A stretch of DNA of 64,000 nt, from positions 97,314,190-97,378,189 of the forward strand of contig CM048553.1 of NCBI GenBank assembly GCA_026413225.1, in the 5' to 3' direction. Shown in pieces: positions 23,599-36,400 of the stretch. Source of the DNA: Otis tarda. Its lineage: Eukaryota; Chordata; Aves; Otidiformes; Otididae. Within the stretch, counting starts at the first letter, position 1. Each line of letters starts with the position of its first letter. Position numbers and translations under genes: made by a program. Below the pieces are notes generated by a model that was not told where the DNA came from, ran no database searches, and saw nothing but the letters and a program-made list of their open reading frames with translations.

Positions 23599-26500
23599 GA
23601 TACCCACACAGCAAGCAAGGCTAGCTGCTCCAGGTACTTCTCCACCCTTCAGCCAGGGCTGCTTCAGAGGGGAAGACATCTGTAGAGCTTTCCCACTTGC
23701 CAAGCTCTATATTAACTTAATTCAACCTGAGTTTGCAAATAGTTTACTATTTTCTTTAATAATAAAATAAAAAAAATACCTCCACAAAACAAACAGCTAT
23801 CTTGCCTTGCCTTAGTCACAGCTGAGCAGCTGTGAAGAAGCATTTCTGCTAATACAGTGCCAGTCATGGCAGAGAAAGACAGCGTTTCACAGGTGGCTCT
23901 CATTTTCTGGGTTGCTGACTTGAGACCTCAGTGTTTGGTTTGCAGAAGTGCTGAGTACTTGCAGCTGCAGCTGAAGTTAATAGAAGCTGGGCTTTGAACG
24001 TGGAAGAGTATCATGAAACAAGTCTTCTGAAAAAGCAGTTTTCAGCACTTTCAGATTGAGTGCCCAGAATTAGAAGTAAGTGTGTGGTGGTTTTTTTAGG
24101 TGTTTTTTTTTAAATCTTACTCTCTTTGGGCATTGTTTTAATGTCAAAGATGATACAATTTGTTCTTGTTGCAGGTATGTTGTAGAAACAAGTTTATTAA
24201 AGCATATAAAGCATGAAGGTGTTGTAATAATAAACTTATAGAAGAATCACAAAAGAAATTAATTGCTTTCAGTATGAACTCCTGTTGAGCTCACAGAAAG
24301 AGAATTCATGGAAGCAGAATATAGTAGAGCTGTGTGCTGAATCAAATAGGGCAGGACTAAGAGTAACTATCACTTTCTTTTCCCTTTGTCTTATTCTCAG
24401 AATCACATTACATTGTTTAATTGTATACTGGAAACTGTAAGGTCAGGTATGGTCTCTCCATGTTGTGTAGCTCACTTCGCTTGAATTACTATTGCTTTAT
24501 TGTGATGTAAATTAGAAGGAAAAGATCTTGGAGGAATGAAGTCCTTAACCTCTCTGCAAAGAGAGGTCCTATACTGTCATGGGCCATAACATGACCTATA
24601 AATGCACGCAGAATTTATAAGCAATTAGTTCTCATGCAACGAGCCTGCAGTAGTGCCAGGTGAGCATCACAGTCAAAGACTTAGCTTCAGAATTTGGTGG
24701 TAGCTTATAAATAAGAGTACTGTAAGTATATAAAACATGGCATAGTGGTTATCCCTGGCTTCTGTGGCTACTGATGTTTTTGCTTTATTGGTAGGGACAG
24801 AAATTCATCAAAGAAACATTGATGTGGCAGTCTAATAAGGTCACCTCCTGTGACAGGAGGAGAAACCAGCTGTGTATCTGAACTGCTGGGTTTCTTTTAT
24901 TTCTTAAAATATTACAGGGGAAAGAGTGACCTGGTAAAGGACAAGGAATCCTTGAAGTTTTGTACTTTCTTTCTTCTACATAGCTGTGGCTGATTCTGAT
25001 TGTTATCCACGTATCTAATTGCAGTCAGCCTGTTTACAATTGTTTTGCTAAGGATTTTATTATAGTTTTGCACTGCAGTTAGTTTAGAAGTTGGAAGTGA
25101 GTTTGGATGAATCTGCTTACACTGATTTAAGATTTCCCCTGGCTATTGGAAATTACCATTTTCATTATAGTCAGAAGAACGAGGCAAGTATCTGTGGTTC
25201 AGGCTCTCAATTTCTTAACCCATGTTAAACTGAAGTGCTGGTGAGTGGGTTTCTGGTAAGAAGCCAGTTTGTGAACAGGAAGAGCTGAAGTGCAAGCTCA
25301 GGTCTTGCTCTCTCAGCTCTTTGCTAAGGGTCAGTTAGAGGCAGAGCAACCACATCTGGTGTTCATGCTAGTACCCAGGATGCCAATACTAGCTTCTAAA
25401 GCTCTTGCCCACCCTCCCTTCCCTGCTGCAAATTTTATTACTGCTGTGATAGCAGCCTGCAGATTGATGCAGTGACTTTTTTATCTCTATACATTATCAA
25501 TACAAAAGTCATTGTGGGTTTAGTGCTCCTACTGAACTGAGAGCATAGATACCCAATAAAACATGATGTCTAGAGAATGGTTTCTAAAGCTGAACTATTA
25601 TTCATGCTACTGACTAAACAGTTCAAATATTGAACATCAGCAGGATTTTGCAATTGAAGAGTCAAACTCAATGTTATCTAGTACATAACAGGTAAAATTA
25701 TAAAATGTGAAAGCATGCATAGATACTTTTAAACCAGTGAAGAAAACTGTTTCAAACATTGGCAGTATGTCCCTAAAGAGATAATCAGCTTTTTTAATTA
25801 TCAGCAAACTGAGGACACTTTAGCAGTTTTCTGCAGAGGCCGCCATAAGCCCTGGATAAACATTCTGAGTCCTCCTACCACTCTGCTTCAAAAACAGGAT
25901 TTTGTTTCCCTCAGTTTCAGCTTTGAAACGATTCCAAGCATCGCCCCATGCAGCAGGATGACAATGCCTGAAAACTGGGACAGCATAGTCACAAGAAAGA
26001 TTGCGTGCTTTTGGTAAAGTGCAAGTGAAGGAGATTTTCTGACTCCTAGTAATACTACCTCAGATGGGAGAATAAATTCTACCAGCTTTTCTTATTACTT
26101 TGCCAGGCTATATTCTCTGAAATAAGTCCCCATCAATTCATCTGATTTGACCGAATTCAAATTAACTTAAAGGTTCATCTGCCTTGATCTGACCAGAAGC
26201 TACATGGCTCTCTGATAACCATAATGGTTGTGGTAAGGAAGCTACATACAATGATTAAGAAAAATTATTGTATTACACCTGCTGCATTGCTCAGAAATAT
26301 GTATAAGATTATGTCAGCATATGACATTTTTATGTGCTGACTTTTTTAATAGAAAGAATCCTTGTTGCACCTCTTCTGGTAAAATTTCTTCCCATCCTGG
26401 CTGCTCTTATTCGTGTTTCTGTTTTTTGTTGGTATTTGTTCCTGAGAGACTTTCATAGTGGCCAAATCTGTCAAGATTTGAAGGTCAGTCGCTGGTAAAC

Positions 26501-27054
26501 TGAGCCTCATGGTTCTTACTCATTTCCACTCCTGGCCTCTGCTCAAAGCATTTGCTGGGGTCCTGTAGCTTTGCATCAGTATTTCTCTACATCTGCCTGG
26601 AGTGCTGTTGGCAGGCAGCTGGGATTCAGTGAAGAAGGGAGCTTTTTAATACCCTGTCACATCTTTGCAGATCTTAAATGTTTTCCATCACCTTTTTGTT
26701 ACTGTTGGGTTCATAAGCTAATTTGCTGTGGGCTGCAAATTGTGGATGGTGAAACAAGGTGCAGTACAATACTGCTGCCTGCTCCTTTGGTTGATGAATC
26801 TTAGTTCTGCTATTCATTGTCCCTCATCCCAAGTTACCTGGGTAATAATTTCTTGAAAGCTGCATATGCTTTGCCATTAAACTGGCTGTGGCGTGGGAAA
26901 AATGTGAGATGTTCAAGTTATGCTGGTGATGTAAACTCTGCAGATCCTTCGCAGGCAAACTGGAGAGAAGAAAGCTGGAAGGGACTTTGAGAGGCTGTGT
27001 TTTCCACATACCTGTCCAAATATAAATGAATTGATTGTAACTCTTACTTCTCAT
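23599..27054. other. Unique DNA, no gene recognised
   Basis: There is no supported exon, RNA gene or identifiable repeat in 3.4 kb of mostly AT-rich sequence. Short open frames (for example 25290-25475 and 26571-26804) have no distinguishing features. Confidence 0.6.
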
Positions 27055-27538
27055 AAGTGTTTGTCTACCCCGTTCTTAAAAACCTCCTACGATGGAGATT
27101 CAGATCCCCTTCTAGTCATATATTCTGTCTTTCAGTGATGGGCACAAGAAACTCTTTTTGGTCTTAAATCTGTGTTTAAGCCCATACTTTAATGCCAGCA
27201 GACATGTAGGAGAAAATGGTACTCAAGCCACTTTAATTTACCACTTGTATATCAGAAGACTCTGATGAATGATTACCAATTTTCACTTTCCAGGGAAAAC
27301 TGTCACAACTCCTCTAATCTTTCATTACAGTCTATACTGTTTAGTCATTGTCTTGGTCCCATTGCTTGCCCAACAGCCAACTGTGGAGAGTCTGGGTATT
27401 TCTTTAGTTTTAGCAGCCACAACTGGACATGTTGATAAAGACATTGCTAGTGCCACACAGAGCAAAAAGACTGCTCTGGTTGTCTTATGGACAATACTTT
27501 TCCTTGTATGTTACAATACAGCTCTTGCTTTTTTTTAA
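27055..27538 (-). mobile_element. Very old CR1 3' fragment (minus strand)
   Basis: The plus strand shows landmark words of ancient reptile/bird CR1 tails in minus-strand order. These are GTTCTTAAAAACCTCC and GATGGAGATTC at 27073-27101, then TTTAAGCCCAT (27175-27185), AACTGGACATGTTGATAAAG (27421-27440) and the end TTACAATACAGCTCTTGCTTTTTTTT (27511-27536). Spacing between the words fits one collinear element. It is too decayed for any open reading frame of the enzyme. The subfamily is inferred from memory of the consensus and not checked. Confidence 0.65.
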
Positions 27539-30500
27539 TTAAATATACAATACATCATCAGCTGAAAAGAGATCAACACCTGCCCTCTGTTTTGTGTGTT
27601 TTTTTTTTTCCTGACATAGTAATTTATCCTACATCTACAGATCTGAAAATGTAAGATTTGCATTTGTTCTTACTGAATTAAAATTGAGGCCCATGATTAT
27701 AATGGGAGGCTCTAGAAAGTTAGCCAAACTAAGCTGTTCAGTGAGGTGGACTACTTCCACTCCCGCCCCCCAGCATAAAACAAACAAGTGCTAATTTTCA
27801 GTCAGTCGGATATTGGTTGTTTTAGGTTTATATATTATTTCTAACCTCTTAAAGATGAAGTGTCAGAAGATCAACTCAAAATATATTTGACTGGACTCTG
27901 TAATTCAGGTGAGGACGTAAGTTGGCTCTGATCTCGGATGGTTTCACAGTGAAACAAATGGCATTCATAGACCCGTATCTGTACAAGTGCACATGGATTT
28001 TTGATGTATTTACAGTAATAAAGCAGGGAATAGACTACTCGGTTCTTCTGGACTCTTCCTGAAACCCAGACATGTCCTTCATATTGAGAAGACGTATCTG
28101 TTCATCTGCTATTTAAAACACTGCATGTATGTTGGCTAGATTACTTCAGACCAGAAATTATCTCCGCTATATTCTTGCAGAGTTAAGTCTTCTGTGACTT
28201 TAATTTTGAAACTTCCTAACAAAGCCCTGTCTCTGAGTCCATGCATGCTGTCAGTTTCCCAGCTGAGTGACATTTGGGATATGGTACTCAAGAAAGATGT
28301 TGTTTTCAAATTCTGACTTTAGGCTGTCAGGACTGAGATCTTAGCAACAAGTATCTTCAGTTCATACTAGCAATATATGAAATACTTCAGAAAAGAGTTT
28401 GATAACCTGTCTTTCAAAATAATGTATATTTTACTTCATTTTAAAGTAGATCTTTTTCTTCTATAGCATGTGGCTCCATATATGTGGAGTGGCATCGTCA
28501 AAAAACACTTTCCAAATTTCTCACCATTTTTGAATTGTTTTTGTCTAGAAGGTGAAGAAAGATCAGCTATTAGCTGCCATTTACTTAACAAATCTTTAAT
28601 TCTGTTGGGCCACCACATAAAGAAAGAAAGACAGAAAATGCAGAAGACCTCAACGTTTTTTGTGTCTATGACTTTCTTCAGTAATTTTGCTGATGATGAT
28701 GCTGATGAGCTATGTCAGGTTCTTAAATTGCTCGCAGTGAACATGAGAAAACCACTGGTGTTCCCAGTAAACTCCGTACTACTTATGCAGATGAAAAATT
28801 TTGCTCTAAATTTTTTTCTTTGATGCACTAACAATTTTGTTAGCCTCCTAGTGTGGATAAAGCAATTTATTAGCTACTTCTGTGAAGGCCACAGTGCAAT
28901 ATCTCCTTCCTTCCAGATTTCCTCACCTTCTAGAATATAATTCCTGCCTTTAACTGATGATATTGAAACAATGAAACACACTTTTTCTTATCGCCTGTGT
29001 CCTTGACTTACCTACCACATAAGAGGTTATCTAACCCTCTCAGCCAGGGCAGGGGAGGCTAAAACAAAATACACAAAGCACTTAATTGGGAATGGGGGGA
29101 GCCTGGCAATGGCTCAGAGTTCTCACCTAATCTGCCTTACTAAACTCTACATTAAAATTTCAAGTAGAAAAATAAACATGAACCTGCAAAGGTTTTAGAA
29201 AGACTCGTAGTTTTTGGCTACAGGTCTCATAGCCTTAAGGAGAGAGTCCAGCCTTGCTGATAAAGGGATTTAAGGTGGGGAAGTATTAGCTCTGGCAGTT
29301 GAGCGAGTTGTGTAAAATAATCCAGTAGCTCAGGAGCAGAGCTAGGATTTAAAATCTTGGTGTTGAGTATGACAATAATTTAGCTCTTAAATCATGCTGT
29401 GGTGCAATGATGTGCTTGGGAAACAAACTGGCACTGATTCTGAAACAATACGAGCTAATAAATGCGATGGAAAAATGTTTGCATAGCTAGTCAGTATATT
29501 GCCCAGAATGAGCTATATGTGGAAAGCTGCAAAGACAAAAAAAAAAAAATTGTTTAGGGGTGTCTTGCAGATGGTAATTTATGTAAGGCTAAATTAAGCC
29601 TATGCAATAAACTATGGCTAGAATGGAGCTGTATACTTCTCTTCCAAAAGATCCATATGAATACATTATTTACTCTCATTTCCAGTGGTGACTTCCTGGT
29701 TTTTAATGTCCCCGTTTCAGAGACAAGTTACTGCCCTTCCAGTCCTCTAGTCTTGGCAGGACTTTGCTGCCTGATGCGTGATGAAGCAGGAGCAGCTCTC
29801 TCCCTGCCATTGCTGTGTCCCTGGCACACTGGTGTCTTGCTCTGCTTCTTTATCCAAGCTGAGGTCTGGGCTGTGGGTGAAATCGTGCTCCTTGGTTGCA
29901 CGCGGTCAGGACAGGCATGATCCAACTTGTAGGGTCCAGGTAAAAGAGTTCAGTACCACTGTATGAAGTCTAGCAGCTGACTTTGTACCCTGCAAAAGTA
30001 GGCAATGCATCTTCCTCCTGAGAAAATGGAGTGGCTTTTGGAATGAAATATGATGCAAATTGGGAATAATGCATATCTGTTCTTAAAAGCAAACATCTTA
30101 CCTTAGTTAGACCTAACGTGACGTGTAATCAGTGGTATTTATAGATAGAAATGTGAAACAAATGGAAATTTAGACAGGAAACAAAGTGCTGAACAGTCTT
30201 TTTTTCTGCCATCCTAATCCCCTGACTAACCTTTTAATTTAACATTTGTTTAAAAATTGGATTAAACAGAGTAAAGAACGTTTTTGCTTAATGGAAATAA
30301 GTGGAAGCAATGAAGTGAAACATTTAAAAATAGCTTGGACAAAAAGCTTTAAATTACATTGTGGAGAATGGTGGAAAAAGACAAAACAAACTAACATGGA
30401 CTTGTCTCATGCCTGTTCATGGATATACGAAATAGGGCTCCTTTTATTCCTCTGCAAGATCTCTGTGTAAGAATATACAACAAGCTGAGAATATACACTG

Positions 30501-33161
30501 ACTGGAGATTAAGTAGATAATCTCATGAGGTTCTTTAGTCCTGCAATTCTAAACTAGGTTAGGTATGTTCTAGAGTATTATTTCTCTGTGTTAAAGTTCA
30601 AAATGTATCTATTTAAACATTTCTATTGATCATGAAATCAACTGAATGTAAAACTTATTAAAATTCTGTATTCTGCCATAAACTAGAATTTAAGAATTAT
30701 GGGGCTTGGATGCAACTGGTGGGGTTTATTTTGTTTTCAATTTGTTCAAATAGCAATGGTGATTACTTAATTATCTCTATTGATTTCCTGTGAGAGATAA
30801 AAAGCAAATGTCTTTTCAGCACATGTGGCTTTCACATAGCATTAAGATGTGATTTCCTTCTAGTAGCTGGCCTGTAGACCTAGTAAATTTTTGTTTGATC
30901 CAATGAAGGTAAGTTGCAAAAATGAATAGACATAAGCTTTATGACATTCAGATGTGTAGCCTGGATGCCAACCTGATAAGGCCTAGCCAGGTTCTTAGAC
31001 TAGTTAGAAATGTGTGGGAGAAAAGACCTGTATATACACGTTTTATTTTTACTTTTGTATATGAAAGAACAGCTTTCCCTTGAGACTCAGAAGAAAAAAC
31101 GCAGTATGTAGGGCCATTAATAAATAACTACTTTCTTCCCAGCCTTGTTTTTATGTGGATTGTAGTCAAGCAGTAAAATTCGGGTAGTTCCCGTCCTCTG
31201 TAGAAGGTCTACAATTGCCTCAACACTGCTGGCACCCCAAAGGTGCTGATTATCATCACATCTCATCTTGGTCAAGGGCCAGTAATAAATTACATACAAA
31301 TATTGTAGCAGACTAATTGTATTGCATTTTTAAAATTAATAACAGTGATATAAAATGTAAGGTTCAGTGAAAGATGCATTCCTTGCCGCTGCATAAAGCC
31401 AAATAGCCACCAAAAGGGAAGGCAAAAATTTAGACTTTCATTGTAGCAAGGAGTTGCTTGGTAACTGGTCCAGTGCAGAGGATAACATTTAGTGTGGTAA
31501 AGAAATACTTGCATGTCTGTTGGAAGGGAGGATTTCTAAGAGACTGGCCAGACTGTCTCCCACGCCAGGCAGGAATAGGAGTGTTGAGGTGAAGGATAAA
31601 ACTTCTAGGTAATGGTTAAAGGAGAGCTAGGCCATAGGAGTTTGCAGATGGCATGAAGGAAGGCTGTATGGCCTGCAGTCTGAAATTCTGATTACTGCTC
31701 CATTAGGAGGGACAAGTAAATCAACAAATCAACAGAAAGAAATTTTACAAAAGAATATGAAGCTTCTTTTTTGTAGGGTTTTTGTTTTGTTTTGGTTTTT
31801 TTTAATTGGTTTTTTTTTGTTTTGGTTTGGTTTTTTCTCCAGACATCTATATCTCCCTTGTTATTTGGTATTCAGCAGTGGGTTGACTTGGTTCTAACTG
31901 TAACCTTATAATTTTTTCCCAAATATGAAAAACATATAAATATATTCAAAATATAAAAAGCAAATTCTTTTGGTTCTAAAAATTTACATTTTTATCAGAT
32001 GTGGGAGATCCAATTATAGGAACATATACATACTGAGATCTTGGAAAAATCTGACCACTTCTGTTCCTTTATCTTCTGATTGCTTTAATATAAATGTTTT
32101 TAAGAATCCATTCTGAGCATGCTCTTTTACTTCTTTTTTACATAATCGGAGCATACTTATTGTTATTTAGAGATTTCAGTCCCTTAAAATAAGCTGTTAA
32201 GCAACTTTAAAGCCTACATTCTCAAAATTTCAGGAGAGAACTAGACATGTGAATCACTTCAACATTTTTGAAAGTATTGCTTCAGTCCTCTCTTTCATCT
32301 TGTAATTTTAAAGGATTAAAGGCTTGACTGTCCTTTTAAGTCACAAGCCTGCATTATCACTGGAAGTAATGGCACTGTATTTCAAGATGCATAGAGCTAT
32401 CTATCCTTAGAAGACTTCTGAAAGCATGCTCGTAAACTAGATACAAAGATCATCCTGAGAATTGGGATGTCTGTGGAGACATGGGCAGCTCCAGGAGTGC
32501 TGGTTTGAGGAGCTATGCTGTAATTAAAAAGCCATTTTCATTACTTTTTTATTTTTTTTTTTTTTTACTAACCAACTGTTGCAATTGTTTCAACAGATCC
32601 TGCTGTTGGGTGTAGTAGCAGACAAATAGAGAAACTCTAACTCTTTGGGAAGAATAGAAGGGAGGAGATGGGTTTGGGGCTTGCTTGGTCTGAGGTACCA
32701 CAGTTAATACACTCTGATAAAAGATAACAGAAAAAAACTGTTGGTTGGCTAAAAGCACTCAGTTTTGCTATCAGAATAAGGTTACAATAAACATATTTAT
32801 ATCTCAGGTGAAATAAAAGCACTCAAATATAATTTGATTTTTGGTTTTCCCAAGCTGCTTAGCGTATGTACTTAACTGCCAAAGTAGTATTAATGTTTAT
32901 GTATCTCTCACTAGTTCCTAATGTTGTATGTAATATTACAGAAACATTCTTTCTCATCCTTTCCCTATGGCTTCCCAGGATTAGTTGTGGTGTTGATGGG
33001 CATCTTTTGTATCCAAAAGCATCCTGAGTTACAAAATGAGGCAGAGGTCTGCTAAAGTAAAGTATGTATCCTGCAATTTTGTTGGCAACAGCTCTTCTCG
33101 AGCACCCTGCTGCAAGGCTCTCCAGTGCAGTGTCTCTCATTTCCCGTAAATATTGTCTTAC
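27539..33161. other. Unique AT-rich DNA, no gene recognised
   Basis: No exon, RNA gene or clear transposon is supported. T/G-rich low-complexity sequence lies at about 31769-31842. A homopolymer T run at about 32549-32566 would be a poly(A) tract on the minus strand, some 300-600 bases beyond the minus-strand open frame at 32859-33440. Confidence 0.55.
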
Positions 33162-33412
33162 CTGGACTTGCTTGCTTACAGTGTCCTTGACTTTTACAGT
33201 TGCCTGGTTTACCTCTCCTTTTTTAAAGATAGTTCCTCGGATATTCCTTCCTCCTACTGAGCTGTTGTCATCTCCTTGTCCTGACCCCTGTGCTCCTCCC
33301 ATCCTGCTCCATTTGCTGGTGCTCTGCACCTTACCGAACTTCCAAAATGTAGCATCAGTCCTCCTGTACACCGCTTCTCCACAGCCAACCTTCCAAATAC
33401 AGCTTTGACTTA
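33162..33412 (-). CDS. Candidate internal exon, product unknown
   Basis: The minus strand is open from 33440 to 32859, the longest non-transposon frame in the window. Inside it, a good acceptor (TTTGTTTTACAG, cut after 33413) and a strong donor (TCCAG|GTAAGA, cut before 33161) bound 251 bases in frame. The translation has balanced, non-repetitive composition, with words such as RRTDATFWKFGKVQ and NIRGTIFKKGEVNQATVKVK. A second usable donor (TTCG|GTAAGG at 33334/33335) would give a shorter exon of 78 bases. I do not recognise the family. Alternatives are a decayed retrocopy with a minus-strand poly(A) at 32549-32566 (but no AATAAA is seen before it) or a chance frame; the opposite strand is also open for 114 codons. 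No partner exons were identified. Confidence 0.3.
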
Positions 33413-36400
33413 CTGTAAAACAAATTTGGACAGAAAGCATTTAGTTACCTTGATTTAGTCTACATCCCAAAGAATTTTTGTAAAATAAATTGTTCCTCCT
33501 CTCTACAGTGGTAGAGAAGTTTCTTGAAGAGTGAGAAATTTTTATACTTCAAATGACAGGTAGAATTTAAAATCACAAACTAAATCTTGTTGCAAATGCT
33601 TCAGTTCCAAATCTTCATACTGCTTCTGCTGCACTGAGGGAGTCATAAGCTCGTGTGCTGTCTGCTGCAGCTCCATACGGTACATAAGGGAGCCCAGAAA
33701 AGCTCTGTATTATTTCCCACCCACACAGAGGAGAAAGCAGTAACAGATTAAGAGGAATTGAATATAGCTCGGCATAGTGTGAAAGAACAGACAACTTTGG
33801 ACACAGATGTTGGACAATAGAGCACTGTGTTCTGATGTGTGTTTCTACTTCTGTGTAAGCAACTTCAAGGACTAAAATGAATCAATTATGTGATCATATA
33901 GATTTGATAGCAGAATTAAGAAAGCAGCCAGGGAATCCCCCAGAACCTACATGTCATGAGGAATGCTTCAGGGGTTGTATATAGGATTGTTTTGGTGCAG
34001 ACCCAAGTGAGGAGCTGTTAGACGTGTAATTCAAGCCTGGAACTTCACTCAGTCATCATTTATCTGTCACCATAAATTCTGGTTCAACTAGGCTGTATTT
34101 CTTATGAAATCAGCTACTGATAATGTTGGAGAATCTGTCATATCCCTAAATTATTTGAACAGGTACTTATTAATTTTGCTTTATGTTTTGGTTTTTTTTT
34201 TTTTATTCCCTCCCCCCCGCCTCCTCCCCCAGCACCTTCCCATCTTCTTTTTACTTCTGTGTACTATGTGCAGCCACTAGATTTCATTAAACTCTAGCTA
34301 GTAGATTGGTCTCTAAAAATAAATCTCTTCTTCCTTGTGGGCATTTACAAATTGTGACAAAATGCCTCTTGATTTCACCTTTGATAAGATAAATGAGAGA
34401 TCTTTAAACTTATTAGGCATAACTACCTGCTGTGGCCTGTATAGGCTACATCCACTTAATAAGTTTATAGCTTGGATTAGTGAGGATGGTCATTAATTAT
34501 CCACAGAAAAAAAGATGATAAATGTTCCTGCTTCCAGCTACTACAGAGTACCCTGGAAAAAAACAAAACAAAACAAACCCCAACAATTAAAAATGTGGGA
34601 TAAATAACATTGCAGGAAAGCTGATCTTCGTAAGACAGTTTTTATTTTTGAAGTCTTTTTGGAGGAAAGACTATAACATCTTGCAGAGCCTCACATTTTC
34701 TTCTTTTTGATTTCTGCCTGCTTAAGGGAGGCACACTCTTTTAGGAGCCTAGAGAGGCTAAAGTCTCACAGTGACCAAAACCTTCTAATGTCTTGCAGCT
34801 ATTTTCCTACTACTGTAGTTTTTTTTAATGCTATATTCTTATGAGGCTGGTAAGGAAACACAAAACATCCAGTGTCCCGTGTCCTGCCACTGATGGATTC
34901 TTTACCTGAATGAAAATGCTGCTCCATCATACTAGAGCTTTAACTTGTCTCTTGTTTGCCTCCATTTATTTAAACAAAAGGATACAGAACTAGGAGATCT
35001 TGGCAGAAAGATTGCAAGGCATATATTTTAATATTTTTTTTTTTCAGTCTCAGTTATCTTTTCTCTGTAGCTTGTATTGACTTTTCTTAGAGCTAGATAG
35101 TTCTATCGACTGATTTTAGGCTATCTCACTGATTCGAAAGTCTAATACATTTTAAACTTCAAAAAATCAGTTATGTTTTGAAGTGGGGATCTGAAATCAG
35201 CTAACAGCAATTTACTTACATTTTAATTCAGACTGTTGAGCTATCACAGCTAATTGTATTCATGCTTTGTGTACAACATCAGTGGGATATTGGATGTAAT
35301 GACGATGGATGTAGCAACTTGAAGAAGGATTTGGGGATCACTTGATGGCGGAACAAACATCTGTGATTCTTGAACATATGAGAATATCAAGCAGCAGTAG
35401 GAACGCTTATAACTATTCTTAATTAAGTGTTAAGACCTTTGCTCCAAGGGCATACTCAGTTCTGTTTTATCCATTCAGCAAAGAAGCTGGAAAGGATTCA
35501 GAGTTTAAAAAAAAAAAAAAAATCAAGGAGAATGAAGTGGCATTTGGAAAAATAACCTTAACATGAGAGAAAAAGAAAGTCTATTTATTTTATTAAAGAG
35601 TTGCTTAAGAAGTGACCTGGGGCAAGATTGTGTTGGAGACTTGTGCAGGGTAGAACAGACTGTAAACAGGCAGGGAAGAAAATCCTGCTGTCCAAAACAC
35701 TGGCTGCCCGCTCTGTGACTGTCTTTAACTTACAGGTAGGTCTTGATTTGGTAGGAAACTCCCAACTTTAACAAAATCGAATAAGAAAATTATTTCGTGC
35801 TGCTGTTTTGATCAGAGTCAGAGGATTTAAAGGCTACAGACAGCATAAGCAGGTAGCAGGCATGTAACGTTAAACAGTACGTTTCTACTCACTGGATGAT
35901 AAAAACAGAATTACAAATGATGACTGAAATTAAGAAGCATCCTCCGACATGTCTGTCGTCTTAATTGCAGTGCCATTGTGAAGAAATTGGCTTTTTACAA
36001 TAATGTCATTTTTTAATACATGGAAAGGGTATGTTTGTGTAACAATGTCGTGGATTCGACTGAATGATTAGGGAGGAACTTCCTAAAGTTCGGGTAAGGA
36101 ACAAAAAAAAACCAAAAACCTGCAAGAACAGCAACCCAAAACTCAACCTCCAGCAAATAAATTATGCATAGCAGAACATCCAGTTGTTGTCTGGAAAACA
36201 TTGCAGAAACTTAATTTGATGCTTAATTAATAGATCTTTCTGGTTGTATTCTGTCATCTCAGCCTACTGCAGAGAAAAAATGTTTTCATTTGTTAACAAA
36301 AGAGACACAGCACAGCATCCAAAGAGACACAGCACAGCATCAGGAGTCACTGAATTTCCATCTCGAGTATTGTGAAAATAATTATTTATAAATTTCAGGT

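Noticed and set aside
29300-29370. Possible MIR shard (AGTAGCTCAGGAGCAGAGCTAGGATTT)
   Set aside because: It resembles a few words of the MIR minus strand, but the diagnostic core is missing and chance similarity cannot be excluded.
32549-32566. Poly(T) read as the minus-strand A tail of a retrocopy ending near 33440
   Set aside because: No AATAAA is seen on the minus strand just before it and no target duplication was found. It is kept only as an alternative for the exon-like frame.
33064-33408. 114-codon plus-strand frame, Leu/Pro/Ser-rich
   Set aside because: It is the complement of the minus-strand exon-like frame. Its composition is typical of an antisense shadow, and it lacks flanking splice signals.
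34190-34240. Long T/C tract as a regulatory or branch-point region
   Set aside because: There is no AG followed by coding-like sequence. It is best treated as low-complexity DNA.
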